Of a stretch of DNA of 64,000 nucleotides, positions 50,881 to 64,000 are shown in pieces. The DNA is from Glandiceps talaboti (Eukaryota > Hemichordata > Enteropneusta > Spengelidae). Position 1 is the first letter of the stretch. Every line of letters begins with the position of its first letter. Position numbers and translations under genes: made by a program. The notes under the pieces were generated by a model, which made no database searches, was not told the DNA's origin, and saw nothing but the letters and a program-made list of their open reading frames with translations. The DNA lies in assembly GCF_964340395.1 (NCBI RefSeq), contig NC_135557.1:124001-188000 (forward strand), in the 5' to 3' direction.

Positions 50881-53753
50881 TAAATAGCCAATAGCAGCTA
50901 TTTACCTAAGATCAATCAATTTTGGTAAATACCTTAAAGCCGCTATTTTTTTCAGATCAAGCTATTTGGATAAATACCCAAAACCAGCTATTTATTTGAG
51001 AACAGGTTATTTGGGTAAATAGCCAATATCCGCTATTTATCTGAGATCAAGCTATTTTGGTAAATAGCAAATAGCAGCAATTTATCTGTGATCAAGCTAT
51101 TTGGGTGAATAGCCAATAGCCGACATTTATCTGAGATCAAGCTATATGGGTAAAGATCCAATAGCCGCTATGTATCTGAGATCAAGCTATTTTGGTAAAT
51201 AGCCAATAGCAGCAATTTAACTAAGATCAAGGTATTTGAGTAAATTTCCAATATCAGCTACTTATCTGAGATCAAGCTATTTTGGTAAATAACCAATTGT
51301 AGCAATTTAACTGAGATCAAGCTATTTAGGTAATTAACCAATAGCCGATATTATCTGAGATCAAGCTATTTTGGTAAATTGCCAAAAGCCACTATTTATC
51401 AGAGATCAAGCTATTTGGGTAAATAGACAATAGCCAATATTTGTCTGAGATCAAGCTATTTGGGTAAATAACCTATAGTCGCTATGTATCTGACATCCTG
51501 ATATTTTCGTAATAGCAAATAACCGCTCTTTTTCTTAGTTCGAGCTGTTTTGATAAATAACCAATAGCTGCTTGATCAAGTTAATTGGGAAAATACCCAA
51601 AAGCAGCTATTTATTAGAGATCAAGCTATTTGGATAAATAGTAAATAGAAATTTTTTATTTGAAATCAAGCTATTTGGGTAAAAAAACCTATAGCCGCTA
51701 TTTATCTGTGATCAAGCTATGGGGTAAATAGCCAATAACCTCTATTTATCTGAGATCAAGCTATTTGGGAAAATACCCAAAAGCCGCTATTTATTTGAGA
51801 CCAAGCTATTTGGGTAAAAAACCTATAGCCGCTATTTATCTCAGATCAAGCTATTTTTGTAAATAGCCATTAGCAGCAATTTAACTGAGATCAAGCTATT
51901 TGGGTAAAAAAACCTATAGCCGCTATTTATCTGTGATCAAGCTATGGGGTAAATACCGCAATTTATCTAAAATCGTGATATTTTGGTAAATAGCCAATAG
52001 CCGCTATTTATCTGATTTCGAGCTTTTTTTGTAAATAGCCAATAGCCGCTGGATCAAGCTATTTGGGAAAATACCCAAAAGCCGCTCTTTATTTGAGATC
52101 GTGATATTTTCGTAATAGCCAATAGCCGCTATTTATCTGAGATCAAGCTATTTTGGTAAATAGCAAATAGCAGCAATTTATCTGTGATCAAGCTATTTGG
52201 GTAAATAGCCAATAGCCGATATTTATCTGAGATCAAGCTATATGGGTAAAGAACCTATAGCCGCAATTTATCTGAGATCAAGCTATTTTGGTAAATAGCA
52301 AATAGCAGCAATTTATCTGTGATCAAGCTATTTGGGTAAATAGCCAATAGCCGATATTTATCTGAGATCAAGCTATATGGGTAAAGAACCAATAGCCGCT
52401 ATGTATCTGAGATCAAGCTATTTTGGTAAATAGCCAATAGCAGCAATTTAACTAAGATCAATGTATTTGGGTAAATTGCCAATATCAGCTACTTATCTGA
52501 GATCAAGCTATTTTGGTAAATAACCAATTGTAGCAATTTAACTGAGATCAAGCTATTTAGGTAAATAACCAATAGCCGATATTATCTGAGATCAAGCTAT
52601 TTTGGTAAATTTCCAAAAGCCACTATTTATTAGAGATCAAGCTATTTGGGTAAATAGACAATAGCCAATATTTGTCTGAGATCAAGCTATTTGGGTAAAT
52701 AACCTATAGTCGCTATGTATCTGACATCCTGATATTTTCGTAATAGCAAATAACCGCTCTTTTTCTTAGTTCGAGCTGTTTTGATAAATAGCCAATAGCT
52801 GCTTGATCAAGTTAATTGGGAAAATACCCAAAAGCAGCTATTTATTAGAGATCAAGCTATTTGGGTAAATAGTAAATTGAAAATTTTTATTTGAAATCAA
52901 GCTATTTGGGTAAAAAAACCTATAGCCGCTATTTATCTGTGATCAAGCTATTGGGGTAAATAACCAATAGCCTCTATTTATCTGAGATCAAGCTATTTGG
53001 GAAAATACCCAAAAGCCGCTATTTATTTTAGAACAAGCTATTTGGGTAAATACCTTAAAGCTGCTATTTATGTCAAATCAATGTATTTGGGTAAAAAACC
53101 TATAGCCGCTATTTATCTCAGATCAAGCTATTTTTGTAAATAGCCATTAGCAGCAATTTAACTGAGATCAAGCTATTTGGGTAAATTGCCAATAGCAGCT
53201 ATTTACCTAAGATCAATCAATTTTGGTAAATACCTTAAAGCCGCTATTTATTTCAGATCAAGCTATTTGGGTAAATACCCAAAACCAGCTATTTATTTGA
53301 GATCAAGTTATTTGGGTAAATAGCCAATATCCGCTATTTATCTGAGATCAAGCTATTTGGGTAAATAACAAATAGCAGCAATTTAACTGAGATCAAGCTA
53401 TTTGGGTAAATAACCGATAGCAGCAATTTAACTGAGATCAAGGTATTTGGGTCAATAGCCTATAGCAGCTTTTTATATGAGATCAAGCTATTTGGGTAAA
53501 TAACCAATAGCAGCAATTTAACTGAGATCAAGGTATTTGGGTAAATAGCCTATAGCAGCTTCTTATCTGAGATCAAGCTATTTTGGTATATAGCCAATAG
53601 CCGCTATTTTTCTGGGTTCAAGCTATTTGGGAAAATAACCAATAGCCGTTATTTATCTCAGATCAAGCTATTTGGGTAAATAGCCAATAGCAGCAATTTA
53701 ACTGACAATTTACCAAAAGCTATTTTGGTAAATACCCAAAAGCGGCTATTTAT

Positions 53754-56700
53754 TTGTGATCAAGCTATTTTGGTATATAGACAATAGCCGCTATTTATCT
53801 GAGATCTAGTTAATTTGATATATAACCAATTGCTGCTATTTATCTGAAATCGTGATATTTTGGTAAATAGCCAATAGCCGCTATTTATCTGATTTCGAGC
53901 TTTTTTTGTAAATAGCCAATAGCCGCTGGATCAAGCTATTTGGGAAAATACCCAAAAGCCGCTATTTATCTGAGATCGTGATATTTTCGTAATAGCCAAT
54001 AGCCGCTATTTATCTGAGTTTGAGCTGTTTTGGTAAATAGCCAATAGCTGATATTTATCTGAGATCAAGCTATTTGGGTAAATAACCTATAGCCGCTATT
54101 TATCTGAGATCAAGCTATTTTGGTAAATAGCAAATAGCAGCAATTTAACTGAGATCAAGCTATTTAGGTAAATAACCTATAGTCGCTATGTATATGACAT
54201 TCTGATATTTTCGTAATAGCAAATAACCTCTCTTTTTCTTAGTTCGAGCTGTTTTGATAAATAGCCAATAGCTGCTTGATCAAGTTAATTGGGAAAATAC
54301 CCAAAAGCAGCTATTTATTAGAGATCAAGCTATTTGGATAAATAGCAAATAGAAATTTTTTATTTGAAATCAAGCTATTTGGGTAAAAAAACCTATAGCC
54401 GCTATTTATCTGTGATCAAGCTATGGGGTAAATACCGCTATTTATCTAAAATCGTGATATTTTGGTAAATAGCCAATAGCCGCTATTTATCTGATTTCGA
54501 GCTTTTTTTGTAAATAGCCAATAGACGCTGGATCAAGCTATTTGGGAAAATACCCAAAAGCCGCTATTTATCTGAGATCGTGATATTTTCGTAATAGCGA
54601 ATAGCCGCTATTTATCTGAGATCAAGCTATTTTGGTAAATAGCATATAGCAGCAATAAATCTGTGATCAAGCTATTTGGGTAAATAGCCAATAGCCGATA
54701 TTTATCTGATATCAAGCTATATGGGTAAAGAACCTATAGCCGCAATTTATCTGAGATCAAGCTATTTTGGTAAATAGCAAATAGCAGCAATTTATCTGTG
54801 ATCAAGCTATTTGGGTAAAGAACCAATAGCCGCTATGTATCTGAGATCAAGCTATTTTGGTAAATAGCCAATAGCAGCAATTTAACTAAGATCAATGTAT
54901 TTGGGTAAATTGCCAATATCAGCTACTTATCTGAGATCAAGCTATTTTGGTAAATAACCAATTGTAGCAATTTAACTGAGATCAAGCTATTTAGGTAAAT
55001 AACCAATAGCCAATATTATCTGAGATCAAGCTATTTTGGTAAATTGCCAAAAGCCACTATTTATTAGAGATCAAGCTATTTGGGTAAATAGACAATAGCC
55101 AATATTTGTCTGAGATCAAGCTATTTGGGTAAATAACCTATAGTCGCTATGTATCTGACATCCTGATATTTTCGTAATAGCAAATAACCGCTCTTTTTCT
55201 TAGTTCGAGCTGTTTTGATAAATAGCCAATAGCTGCTTGATCAAGTTAATTGGGAAAATACCCAAAAGCAGCTATTTATTAGAGATCAAGCTATTTGGGT
55301 AAATAGTAAATTGAAATTTTTTATTTGAAATCAAGCTATTTGGGTAAAAAAACCTATAGCCGCTATTTATCTGTGATCAAGCTATTGGGGTAAATAGCCA
55401 ATAGCCTCTATTTATCTGAGATCAAGCTATTTGGGAAAATACCCAAAAGCCGCTATTTATTTTAGAACAAGCTATTTGGGTAAATACCTTAAAGCTGCTA
55501 TTTATATCAAATCAATGTATTTGGGTAAAAAACCTATAGCCGCTATTTATCTCAGATTAAGCTATTTTTGTAAATAGCCATTAGCAGCAATTTAACTGAG
55601 ATCAAGCTATTTGGGTAAATAACCAATAGCAGCAATTTAACTGAGATCAAGGTATTTGGGTAAATAGCCTATAGCAGCTTCTTATCTGAGATCAAGCTAT
55701 TTTGGTATATAGCCAATAGCCGCTATTTTTCTGGGTTCAAGCTATTTGGGAAAATAACCAATAGCCGTTATTTATCTCAGATCAAGCTATTTGGGTAAAT
55801 AGCCAATAGCAGCAATTTAACTGAGATCAAGCTATTTTGGTAAATACCCAAAAGCGGCTATTTATTTGTGATCAAGCTATTTTGGTATATAGACAATAGC
55901 CGCTATTTATCTGAGATCTAGTTAATTTGATATATAACCAATTGCCGCTATTTATCTGAAATCGTGATATTTTGGTAAATAGCCAATAGCCGCTATTTAT
56001 CTGATTTCGAGCTTTTTTTGTAAATAGCCAATAGCCGCTGGATCAAGCTATTTGGGAAAATACCCAAAAGCCGCTATTTATCTGAGATCGTGATATTTTC
56101 GTAATAGCCAATAGCCGCTATTTATCTGAGTTTGAGCTGTTTTGGTAAATAGCCAATAGCTGATATTTATCTGAGATCAAGCTATTTGGGTAAATAACCT
56201 ATAGCCGCTATTTATCTGAGATCAAGCTATTTTGGTAAATAGCAAATAGCAGCAATTTAACTGAGATCAAGCTATTTAGGTAAATAATCTATAGTCGCTA
56301 TGTATATGACATTCTGATATTTTCGTAATAGCAAATAACCTCTCTTTTTCTTAGTTCGAGCTGTTTTGATAAATAGCCAATAGCTGCTTGATCAAGTTAA
56401 TTGGGAAAATACCCAAAAGCAGCTATTTATTAGAGATCAAGCTATTTGGATAAATAGCAAATAGAAATTTTTTATTTGAAATCAAGCTATTTGGGTAAAA
56501 AAACCTATAGCCGCTATTTATCTGTGATCAAGCTATGGGGTAAATACCGCTATTTATCTAAAATCGTGATATTTTGGTAAATAGCCAATAGCCGCTATTT
56601 ATCTGATTTCGAGCTTTTTTTGTAAATAGCCAATAGACGCTGGATCAAGCTATTTGGGAAAATACCCAAAAGCCGCTATTTATCTGAGATCGTGATATTT

Positions 56701-57731
56701 TCGTAATAGCGAATAGCCGCTATTTATCTGAGATCAAGCTATTTTGGTAAATAGCATATTGCAGCAATAAATCTGTGATCAAGCTATTTGGGTAAATAGC
56801 CAATAGCCGATATTTATCTGATATCAAGCTATATGGGTAAAGAACCTATAGCCGCAATTTATCTGAGATCAAGCTATTTTGGTAAATAGCAAATAGCAGC
56901 AATTTATCTGTGATCAATCTATTTGGGTAAAGAACCAATAGCCGCTATGTATCTGAGATCAAGCTATTTTGGTAAATAGCCAATAGCAGCAATTTAACTA
57001 AGATCAATGTATTTGGGTAAATTGCCAATATCAGCTACTTATCTGAGATCAAGCTATTTTGGTAAATAACCAATTGTAGCAATTTAACTGAGATCAAGCT
57101 ATTTAGGTAAATAACCAATAGCCAATATTATCTGAGATCAAGCTATTTTGGTAAATTGCCAAAAGCCACTATTTATTAGAGATCAAGCTATTTGGGTAAA
57201 TAGACAATAGCCAATATTTGTCTGAGATCAAGCTATTTGGGTAAATAACCTATAGTCGCTATGTATCTGACATCCTGATATTTTCGTAATAGCAAATAAC
57301 CGCTCTTTTTCTTAGTTCGAGCTGTTTTGATAAATAGCCAATAGCTGCTTGATCAAGTTAATTGGGAAAATACCCAAAAGCAGCTATTTATTAGAGATCA
57401 AGCTATTTGGGTAAATAGTAAATTGAAAATTTTTATTTGAAATCAAGCTATTTGGGTAAAAAAACCTATAGCCGCTATTTATCTGTGATCAATCTATTGG
57501 GGTAAATAGCCAATAGCCTCTATTTATCTGAGATCAAGCTATTTGGGAAAATACCCAAAAGCCGCTATTTATTTTAGAACAAGCTATTTGGGTAAATACC
57601 TTAAAGCTGCTATTTATATCAAATCAATGTATTTGGGTAAAAAACCTATAGCCGCTATTTATCTCAGATCAAGCTATTTTTGTAAATAGCCATTAGCAGC
57701 AATTTAACTGAGATCAAGCTATTTGGGTAAA
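53754..57731 (+). repeat. 2,112-bp higher-order repeat of satellite B
   Basis: About 1.9 units with an exact 2,112-bp offset. Checked landmarks are CAAGCTATTTTGGTATATAG at 53,761 and 55,873, AGTCGCTATGTATATGAC at 54,181 and 56,293, and AGTCGCTATGTATCTGAC at 55,142 and 57,254. The copies differ by scattered substitutions such as AATAACCTATAG against AATAATCTATAG. The match ends near 57,732. Confidence 0.88.
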
Positions 57732-58280
57732 TTGCCAATAGGAGCTATTTACCTAAGATCAATCTATTTTGGTAAATACCTTAAAGCCGCTATTTATTTC
57801 AGATCAAGCTATTTGGGTAAATACCCAAAACCAGCTATTTATTTGAGATCAAGTTATTTGGGTAAATAGCCAATATCCGCTATTTATCTGAGATCAAGCT
57901 ATTTGGGTAAATAACCAATAGCAGCAATTTAACTGAGATCAAGCTATTTGGGTAAATAACCGATAGCAGCAATTTAACTGAGATCAAGGTATTTGGGTCA
58001 ATAGCCTATAGCAGCTTTTTATATGAGATCTAGGTATTTGGGTAAATAACCAATAGCAGCAATTTAACTGAGATCAAGGTATTTGGGTAAATAGCCTATA
58101 GCAGCTTCTTATCTGAGATCAAGCTATTTTGGTATATAGCCAATAGCCGCTATTTTACTGGGTTCAAGCTATTTGGGAAAATAACCAATAGCCATTATTT
58201 ATCTCAGATCAAGCTATTTGGGTAAATAGCCAATAGCAGCAATTTAACTGAGATCAAGCTATTTTGGTAAATACCCAAAA

Positions 58281-59035
58281 GCGGCTATTTATTTGTGATC
58301 AAGCTATTTTGGAATATAGACAATAGCCGCTATTTATCTGAGATCTAGTTAATTTGGTATATAGCCAATTGCCACTATTTATCTGAAATCGTGATATTTT
58401 GGTAAATAGCCAATAGCAGCTATTTATCTGATTTCGAGCTTTTTTTGTAAATAGCCAATAGCCGCTGGATCAAGCTATTTGGGAAAATACCCAAAAGCCG
58501 CTATTTATCTGAGATCGTGATATTTTCGTAATAGCCAATAGCCGCTATTTATCTGAGTTTGAGCTGTTTTGGTAAATAGCCAATAGCTGATATTTATCTG
58601 AGATCAAGCTATTTGAGTAAATAACCTATAGCCGCTATTTATCTGAGATCAAGCTATTTGGGTAAATAGCAAATAGAAAATTTTTATTTGAAATCAAGGT
58701 ATTTGGGTAAAAAAACCTATAGCCGCTATTTATCTGTGATCAAGCTATGGGGTAAATAGCCAATAGCCTCTATTTATCTGAGATCAAGCTATTTGGGAAA
58801 ATACCCAAAAGCCGCTATTTATTTGAGACCAAGCTATTTGGGTAAATACCTTAAAGCTGCTATTTATTTCAAATCAATGTATTTGGGTAAAAAACCTATA
58901 GCCGCTATTTATCTCAGATCAAGCTATTTTTGTAAATAGCCATTAGCAGCAATTTAACTGAGATCAAGCTATTTGGGTAAATTGCCAATAGCAGCTATTT
59001 ACCTAAGATCAATCAATTTTGGTAAATACCCAAAA
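58281..59035 (+). repeat. Satellite B module A (755 bp)
   Basis: Modules here are delimited by successive GCGGCTATTTATTTGTGATC sites. Module A has GAGCTTTTTTTGT and CTATGGGGTAAATAGCC. It recurs at 61,481 and 62,237 (756 bp each). Confidence 0.85.
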
Positions 59036-59970
59036 GCGGCTATTTATTTGTGATCAAGCTATTTTGGAATATAGACAATAGCCGCTATTTATCTGAGATC
59101 TAGTTAATTTGGTATATAGCCAATTGCCGCTATTTATCTGAAATCGTGATATTTTGGTAAATAGCCAATAGCCGCTATTTATCTGATTTCGAGCTTTTTT
59201 GGTAAATAGCCAATAGCCGCTGGATCAAGCTATTTGGGAAAATACCCAAAAGCCGCTATTTATCTGAGATCGTGATATTTTCGTAATAGCCAATAGCCGC
59301 TATTTATCTGAGTTTGAGCTGTTTTGGTAAATAGCCAATAGCTGATATTTATATTAGATCATTCTATTTTGGTAAATAGCAAATAGCAGCAATTTATCTG
59401 TGATCAAGCTATTTGGGTAAATAGCCAATAGCCAATATTTATCTGAAATCAAGCTATATGGGTAAAGAACCTATAGCCGCAATTTATCTGAGATCAAGCT
59501 ATTTTGGTAAATAGCAAATAGCAGCAATTTATCTGTGATCAAGCTATTTTGGTAAATAGCCAATAGCCGATATTTATCTGAGATCAAGCTATATGGGTAA
59601 AGAACCAATAGCCGCTATGTATCTGAGATCAAGCTATTTTGGTAAATAGCCAATAGCAGCAATTTAACTGAGATCAAGGTATTTGGGTCAATAGCCTATA
59701 GCAGCTTTTTATATGAGATGAAGCTATTTGGGTAAATAACCAATAGCAGCAATTTAACTGAGATCAAGGTATTTGGGTAAATAGCCTATAGCAGCTTCTT
59801 ATCTGAGATCAAGCTATTTTGGTATATAGCCAATAGCCGCTATTTTTCTGGGTTCAAGCTATTTGGGAAAATAACCAATAGCCGTTATTTATCTCAGATC
59901 AAGCTATTTGGGTAAATAGCCAATAGCAGCAATTTAACTGAGATCAAGCTATTTTGGTAAATACCCAAAA
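59036..59970 (+). repeat. Satellite B module B (935 bp)
   Basis: Begins like module A but has GAGCTTTTTTGGT and a different right part, with ATATGGGTAAAGAACC and GGTATTTGGGTCAATAGCC. It recurs at 60,546 and 62,993. Confidence 0.85.
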
Positions 59971-60545
59971 GCGGCTATTTATTTGTGATCAAGCTATTTT
60001 GGAATATAGACAATAGCCGCTATTTATCTGAGATCTAGTTAATTTGGTATATAGCCAATTGCCACTATTTATCTGAAATCGTGATATTTTGGTAAATAGC
60101 CAATAGCCGCTATTTATCTGATTTCGAGCTTTTTTTGTAAATAGCCAATAGCCGCTGGATCAAGCTATTTGGGAAAATACCCAAAAGCCGCTATTTATCT
60201 GAGATCGTGATATTTTCGTAATAGCCAATAGCCGCTATTTATCTGAGTTTGAGCTGTTTTGGTAAATAGCCAATAGCTGATATTTATCTGAGATCAAGCT
60301 ATTTGAGTAAATAACCTATAGCCGCTATTTATCTGAGATCAAGCTATTTGGGTAAATAGCAAATAGAAAATTTTTATTTGAAATCAAGGTATTTGGGTAA
60401 AAAAACCTATAGCCGCTATTTATCTGTGATCAAGCTATGGGGTAAATAGCCAATAGCCTCTATTTATCTGAGATCAAGCTATTTGGGAAAATACCCAAAA
60501 GCCGCTATTTATTTGAGACCAAGCTATTTGGGTAAATACCTTAAA
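59971..60545 (+). repeat. Satellite B module C (575 bp), a shortened module A
   Basis: Identical in plan to module A up to ACCTTAAAG, then jumps directly to the next CGGCTATTTATTTG, omitting 180 bp. The omitted part of module A is four monomers long. Confidence 0.85.
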
Positions 60546-61480
60546 GCGGCTATTTATTTGTGATCAAGCTATTTTGGAATATAGACAATAGCCGCTATTT
60601 ATCTGAGATCTAGTTAATTTGGTATATAGCCAATTGCCGCTATTTATCTGAAATCGTGATATTTTGGTAAATAGCCAATAGCCGCTATTTATCTGATTTC
60701 GAGCTTTTTTGGTAAATAGCCAATAGCCGCTGGATCAAGCTATTTGGGAAAATACCCAAAAGCCGCTATTTATCTGAGATCGTGATATTTTCGTAATAGC
60801 CAATAGCCGCTATTTATCTGAGTTTGAGCTGTTTTGGTAAATAGCCAATAGCTGATATTTATATGAGATCAATCTATTTTGGTAAATAGCAAATAGCAGC
60901 AATTTATCTGTGATCAAGCTATTTGGGTAAATAGCCAATAGCCGATATTTATCTGAAATCAAGCTGTATGGGTAAAGAACCTATAGCCGCAATTTATCTG
61001 AGATCAAGCTATTTTGGTAAATAGCAAATAGCAGCAATTTATCTGTGATCAAGCTATTTGGGTAAATAGCCAATAGCCGATATTTATCTGAGATCAAGCT
61101 ATATGGGTAAAGAACCAATAGCCGCTATGTATCTGAGATCAAGCTATTTTGGTAAATAGCCAATAGCAGCAATTTAACTGAGATCAAGGTATTTGGGTCA
61201 ATAGCCTATAGCAGCTTTTTATATGAGATGAAGCTATTTGGGTAAATAACCAATAGCAGCAATTTAACTGAGATCAAGGTATTTGGGTAAATAGCCTATA
61301 GCAGCTTCTTATCTGAGATCAAGCTATTTTGGTATATAGCCAATAGCCGCTATTTTTCTGGGTTCAAGCTATTTGGGAAAATAACCAATAGCCGTTATTT
61401 ATCTCAGATCAAGCTATTTGGGTAAATAGCCAATAGCAGCAATTTAACTGAGATCAAGCTATTTTGGTAAATACCCAAAA
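60546..61480 (+). repeat. Satellite B module B, second copy (935 bp)
   Basis: Same length as 59,036-59,970. Differences include AAGCTGTATGGG for AAGCTATATGGG near 60,961. Confidence 0.85.
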
Positions 61481-62236
61481 GCGGCTATTTATTTGTGATC
61501 AAGCTATTTTGGAATATAGACAATAGCCGCTATTTATCTGAGATCTAGTTAATTTGATATATAGCCAACTGCCACTATTTATCTGAAATCGTGATATTTT
61601 GGTAAATAGCCAATAGCAGCTATTTATCTGATTTCGAGCTTTTTTTGTAAATAGCCAATAGCCGCTGGATCAAGCTATTTGGGAAAATACCCAAAAGCCG
61701 CTATTTATCTGAGATCGTGATATTTTCGTAATAGCCAATAGCCGCTATTTATCTGAGTTTGAGCTGTTTTGGTAAATAGCCAATAGCTGATATTTATCTG
61801 AGATCAAGCTATTTGAGTAAATAACCTATAGCCGCTATTTATCTGAGATCAAGCTATTTGGGTAAATAGCAAATAGAAAATTTTTATTTGAAATCAAGCT
61901 ATTTGGGTAAAAAAAACCTATAGCCGCTATTTATCTGTGATCAAGCTATGGGGTAAATAGCCAATAGCCTCTATTTATCTGAGATCAAGCTATTTGGGAA
62001 AATACCCAAAAGCCGCTATTTATTTGAGACCAAGCTATTTGGGTAAATACCTTAAAGCTGCTATTTATTTCAAATCAATGTATTTGGGTAAAAAACCTAT
62101 AGCCGCTATTTATCTCAGATCAAGCTATTTTTGTAAATAGCCATTAGCAGCAATTTAACTGAGATCAAGCTATTTGGGTAAAATGCCAATAGCAGCTATT
62201 TACCTAAGATCAATCAATTTTGGTAAATACCCAAAA
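61481..62236 (+). repeat. Satellite B module A, second copy (756 bp)
   Basis: One base longer than 58,281-59,035, which fits the extra A in GGGTAAAAAAAACC near 61,915. Confidence 0.85.
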
Positions 62237-62992
62237 GCGGCTATTTATTTGTGATCAAGCTATTTTGGAATATAGACAATAGCCGCTATTTATCTGAGAT
62301 CTAGTTAATTTGGTATATAGCCAATTGCCGCTATTTATCTGAAATCGTGATATTTTGGTAAATAGCCAATAGCCGCTATTTATCTGATTTCGAGCTTTTT
62401 TTTGTAAATAGCCAATAGCCGCTGGATCAAGCTATTTGGGAAAATACCCAAAAGCCGCTATTTATCTGAGATCGTGATATTTTCGTAATAGCCAATAGAC
62501 GCTATTTATCTGAGTTTGAGCTGTTTTGGTAAATAGACAATAGCTGATATTTATCTGAGATCAAGCTATTTGAGTAAATAACCTATAGCCGCTATTTATC
62601 TGAGATCAAGCTATTTGGGTAAATAGCAAATAGAAAATTTTTATTTGAAATCAAGCTATTTGGGTAAAAAAACCTATAGCCGCTATTTATCTGTGATCAA
62701 GCTATGGGGTAAATAGCCAATAGCCTCTATTTATCTGAGATCAAGCTATTTGGGAAAATACCCAAAAGCCGCTATTTATTTGAGACCAAGCTATTTGGGT
62801 AAATACCTTAAAGCTGCTATTTATTTCAAATCAATGTATTTGGGTAAAAAACCTATAGCCGCTATTTATCTCAGATCAAGCTATTTTTGTAAATAGCCAT
62901 TAGCAGCAATTTAACTGAGATCAAGCTATTTGGGTAAATTGCCAATAGCAGCTATTTACCTAAGATCAATCAATTTTGGTAAATACCCAAAA
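62237..62992 (+). repeat. Satellite B module A, third copy (756 bp)
   Basis: Directly tandem with the preceding module A. Private changes include a longer T run in GAGCTTTTTTTTTG near 62,393 and CCAATAGACGC near 62,491. Confidence 0.85.
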
Positions 62993-63927
62993 GCGGCTAT
63001 TTATTTGTGATCAAGCTATTTTGGAATATAGACAATAGCCGCTATTTATCTGAGATCTAGTTAATTTGGTATATAGCCAATTGCCGCTATTTATCTGAAA
63101 TCGTGATATTTTGGTAAATAGCCAATAGCCGCTATTCATCTGATTTCGAGCTTTTTTGGTAAATAGCCAATAGCCGCTGGATCAAGCTATTTGGGAAAAT
63201 ACCCAAAAGCCGCTATTTATCTGAGATCGTGATATTTTCGTAATAGCCAATAGCCGCTATTTATCTGAGTTTGAGCTGTTTTGGTAAATAGCCAATAGCT
63301 GATATTTATATGAGATCAATCTATTTTGGTAAATAGCAAATAGCAGCAATTTATCTGTGATCAAGCTATTTGGGTAAATAGCCAATAGCCGATATTTATC
63401 TGAAATCAAGCTATATGGGTAAAGAACCTATAGCCGCAATTTATCTGAGATCAAGCTATTTTGGTAAATAGCAAATAGCAGCAATTTATCTGTGATCAAG
63501 CTATTTGGGTAAATAGCCAATAGCCGATATTTATCTGAGATCAAGCTATATGGGTAAAGAACCAATAGCCGCTATGTATCTGAGATCAAGCTATTTTGGT
63601 AAATAGCCAATAGCAGCAATTTAACTGAGATCAAGGTATTTGGGTCAATAGCCTATAGCAGCTTTTTATATGAGATGAAGCTATTTGGGTAAATAACCAA
63701 TAGCAGCAATTTAACTGAGATCAAGGTATTTGGGTAAATAGCCTATAGCAGCTTCTTATCTGAGATCAAGCTATTTTGGTATATAGCCAATAGCCGCTAT
63801 TTTTCTGGGTTCAAGCTATTTGGGAAAATAACCAATAGCCGTTATTTATCTCAGATCAAGCTATTTGGGTAAATAGCCAATAGCAGCAATTTAACTGAGA
63901 TCAAGCTATTTTGGTAAATACCCAAAA
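62993..63927 (+). repeat. Satellite B module B, third copy (935 bp)
   Basis: 935 bp, matching the earlier B modules; CTATTCATCTG near 63,134 is a private change. The next module begins at 63,928 and is cut by the window end. Confidence 0.85.
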
Positions 63928-64000
63928 GCGGCTATTTATTTGTGATCAAGCTATTTTGGAATATAGACAATAGCCGCTATTTATCTGAGATCTAGTTAAT

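Larger units (their letters stand above)
44201..64000 (+). repeat. Satellite B array (about 45-bp monomer)
   Basis: A tandem AT-rich array running to the window end. A typical monomer starts TATTTATCTGAGATCAAGC, continues TATTTGGGTAAATAGCC and ends AATAGCCGC, 45 bp in all; for example GAGATCAAGC repeats at 46,506 and 46,551. Frequent variants replace ATCAAGCTATTTGGG with ATCGTGATATTTTCG, or CCGC with CAGC. Each monomer holds several copies of the AATAGC/GCTATT box in opposite orientations. It shows no resemblance in unit length or sequence to satellite A. No gene is visible, and no open reading frame of note was found on either strand. Confidence 0.96.

Noticed and set aside
44201-64000. Common origin of satellites A and B because both contain GATCAA
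   Set aside because: A six-base match in low-complexity arrays is expected by chance. Unit length, composition and dyad structure differ.

Overview
The window is repetitive DNA from end to end. I find no gene I can support: no protein-coding gene, tRNA, rRNA, transposon or CRISPR array. It looks like nuclear DNA of a eukaryote near a chromosome end or a former end. The evidence is two unrelated tandem satellites plus telomere-type repeats of the CCCTAA/TTAGGG class with CCCTAAA and CCCCTAA variants. TTAGGG occurs in animals, fungi, many protists and Asparagales, and TTTAGGG in most plants and green algae, so the telomere repeat alone does not identify the organism.

Layout. (1) 1-39,495: satellite A, built from a degenerate 10-11 bp unit close to AAAACCGGTC, always in the same orientation. 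It is organised into nested higher-order repeats of about 326, 604, 918, 1,160 bp and larger. (2) 39,496-39,819: an interstitial telomeric array of CCCTAA with a CCCTAAA every 25 or 31 bp. (3) 39,820-44,049: more satellite A, mostly a 1,816-bp tandem duplication. (4) 44,050-44,200: a head-to-head telomeric junction, TTAGGG repeats running into CCCTAA repeats across a 2-bp centre. (5) 44,201-64,000: satellite B, an AT-rich monomer of about 45 bp made of AATAGC/GCTATT dyads. It is irregular near the telomeric junction and organised into kilobase higher-order repeats further right.

Main points of interest. The head-to-head junction has the polarity of two fused chromosome ends, or of an assembly join. 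The stretch 39,496-44,075 is bounded by telomere repeats pointing outward on both sides, like a telomere-capped linear fragment now inside a larger molecule. The interstitial array lies where two satellite A subfamilies meet. Satellite A places an A-tract every 10.19 bp on average in the block I counted, which is the arrangement that produces intrinsically curved DNA. In satellite B from 58,281 on, modules measure 755/756, 935 and 575 bp, differing by 180 bp (four monomers).

Long open reading frames on the + strand of satellite A (up to 314 codons) are by-products of the repeat composition and are not annotated as genes. Period lengths and copy positions were found by reading and aligning by eye, so block boundaries are accurate to tens of bases unless an exact junction is described.
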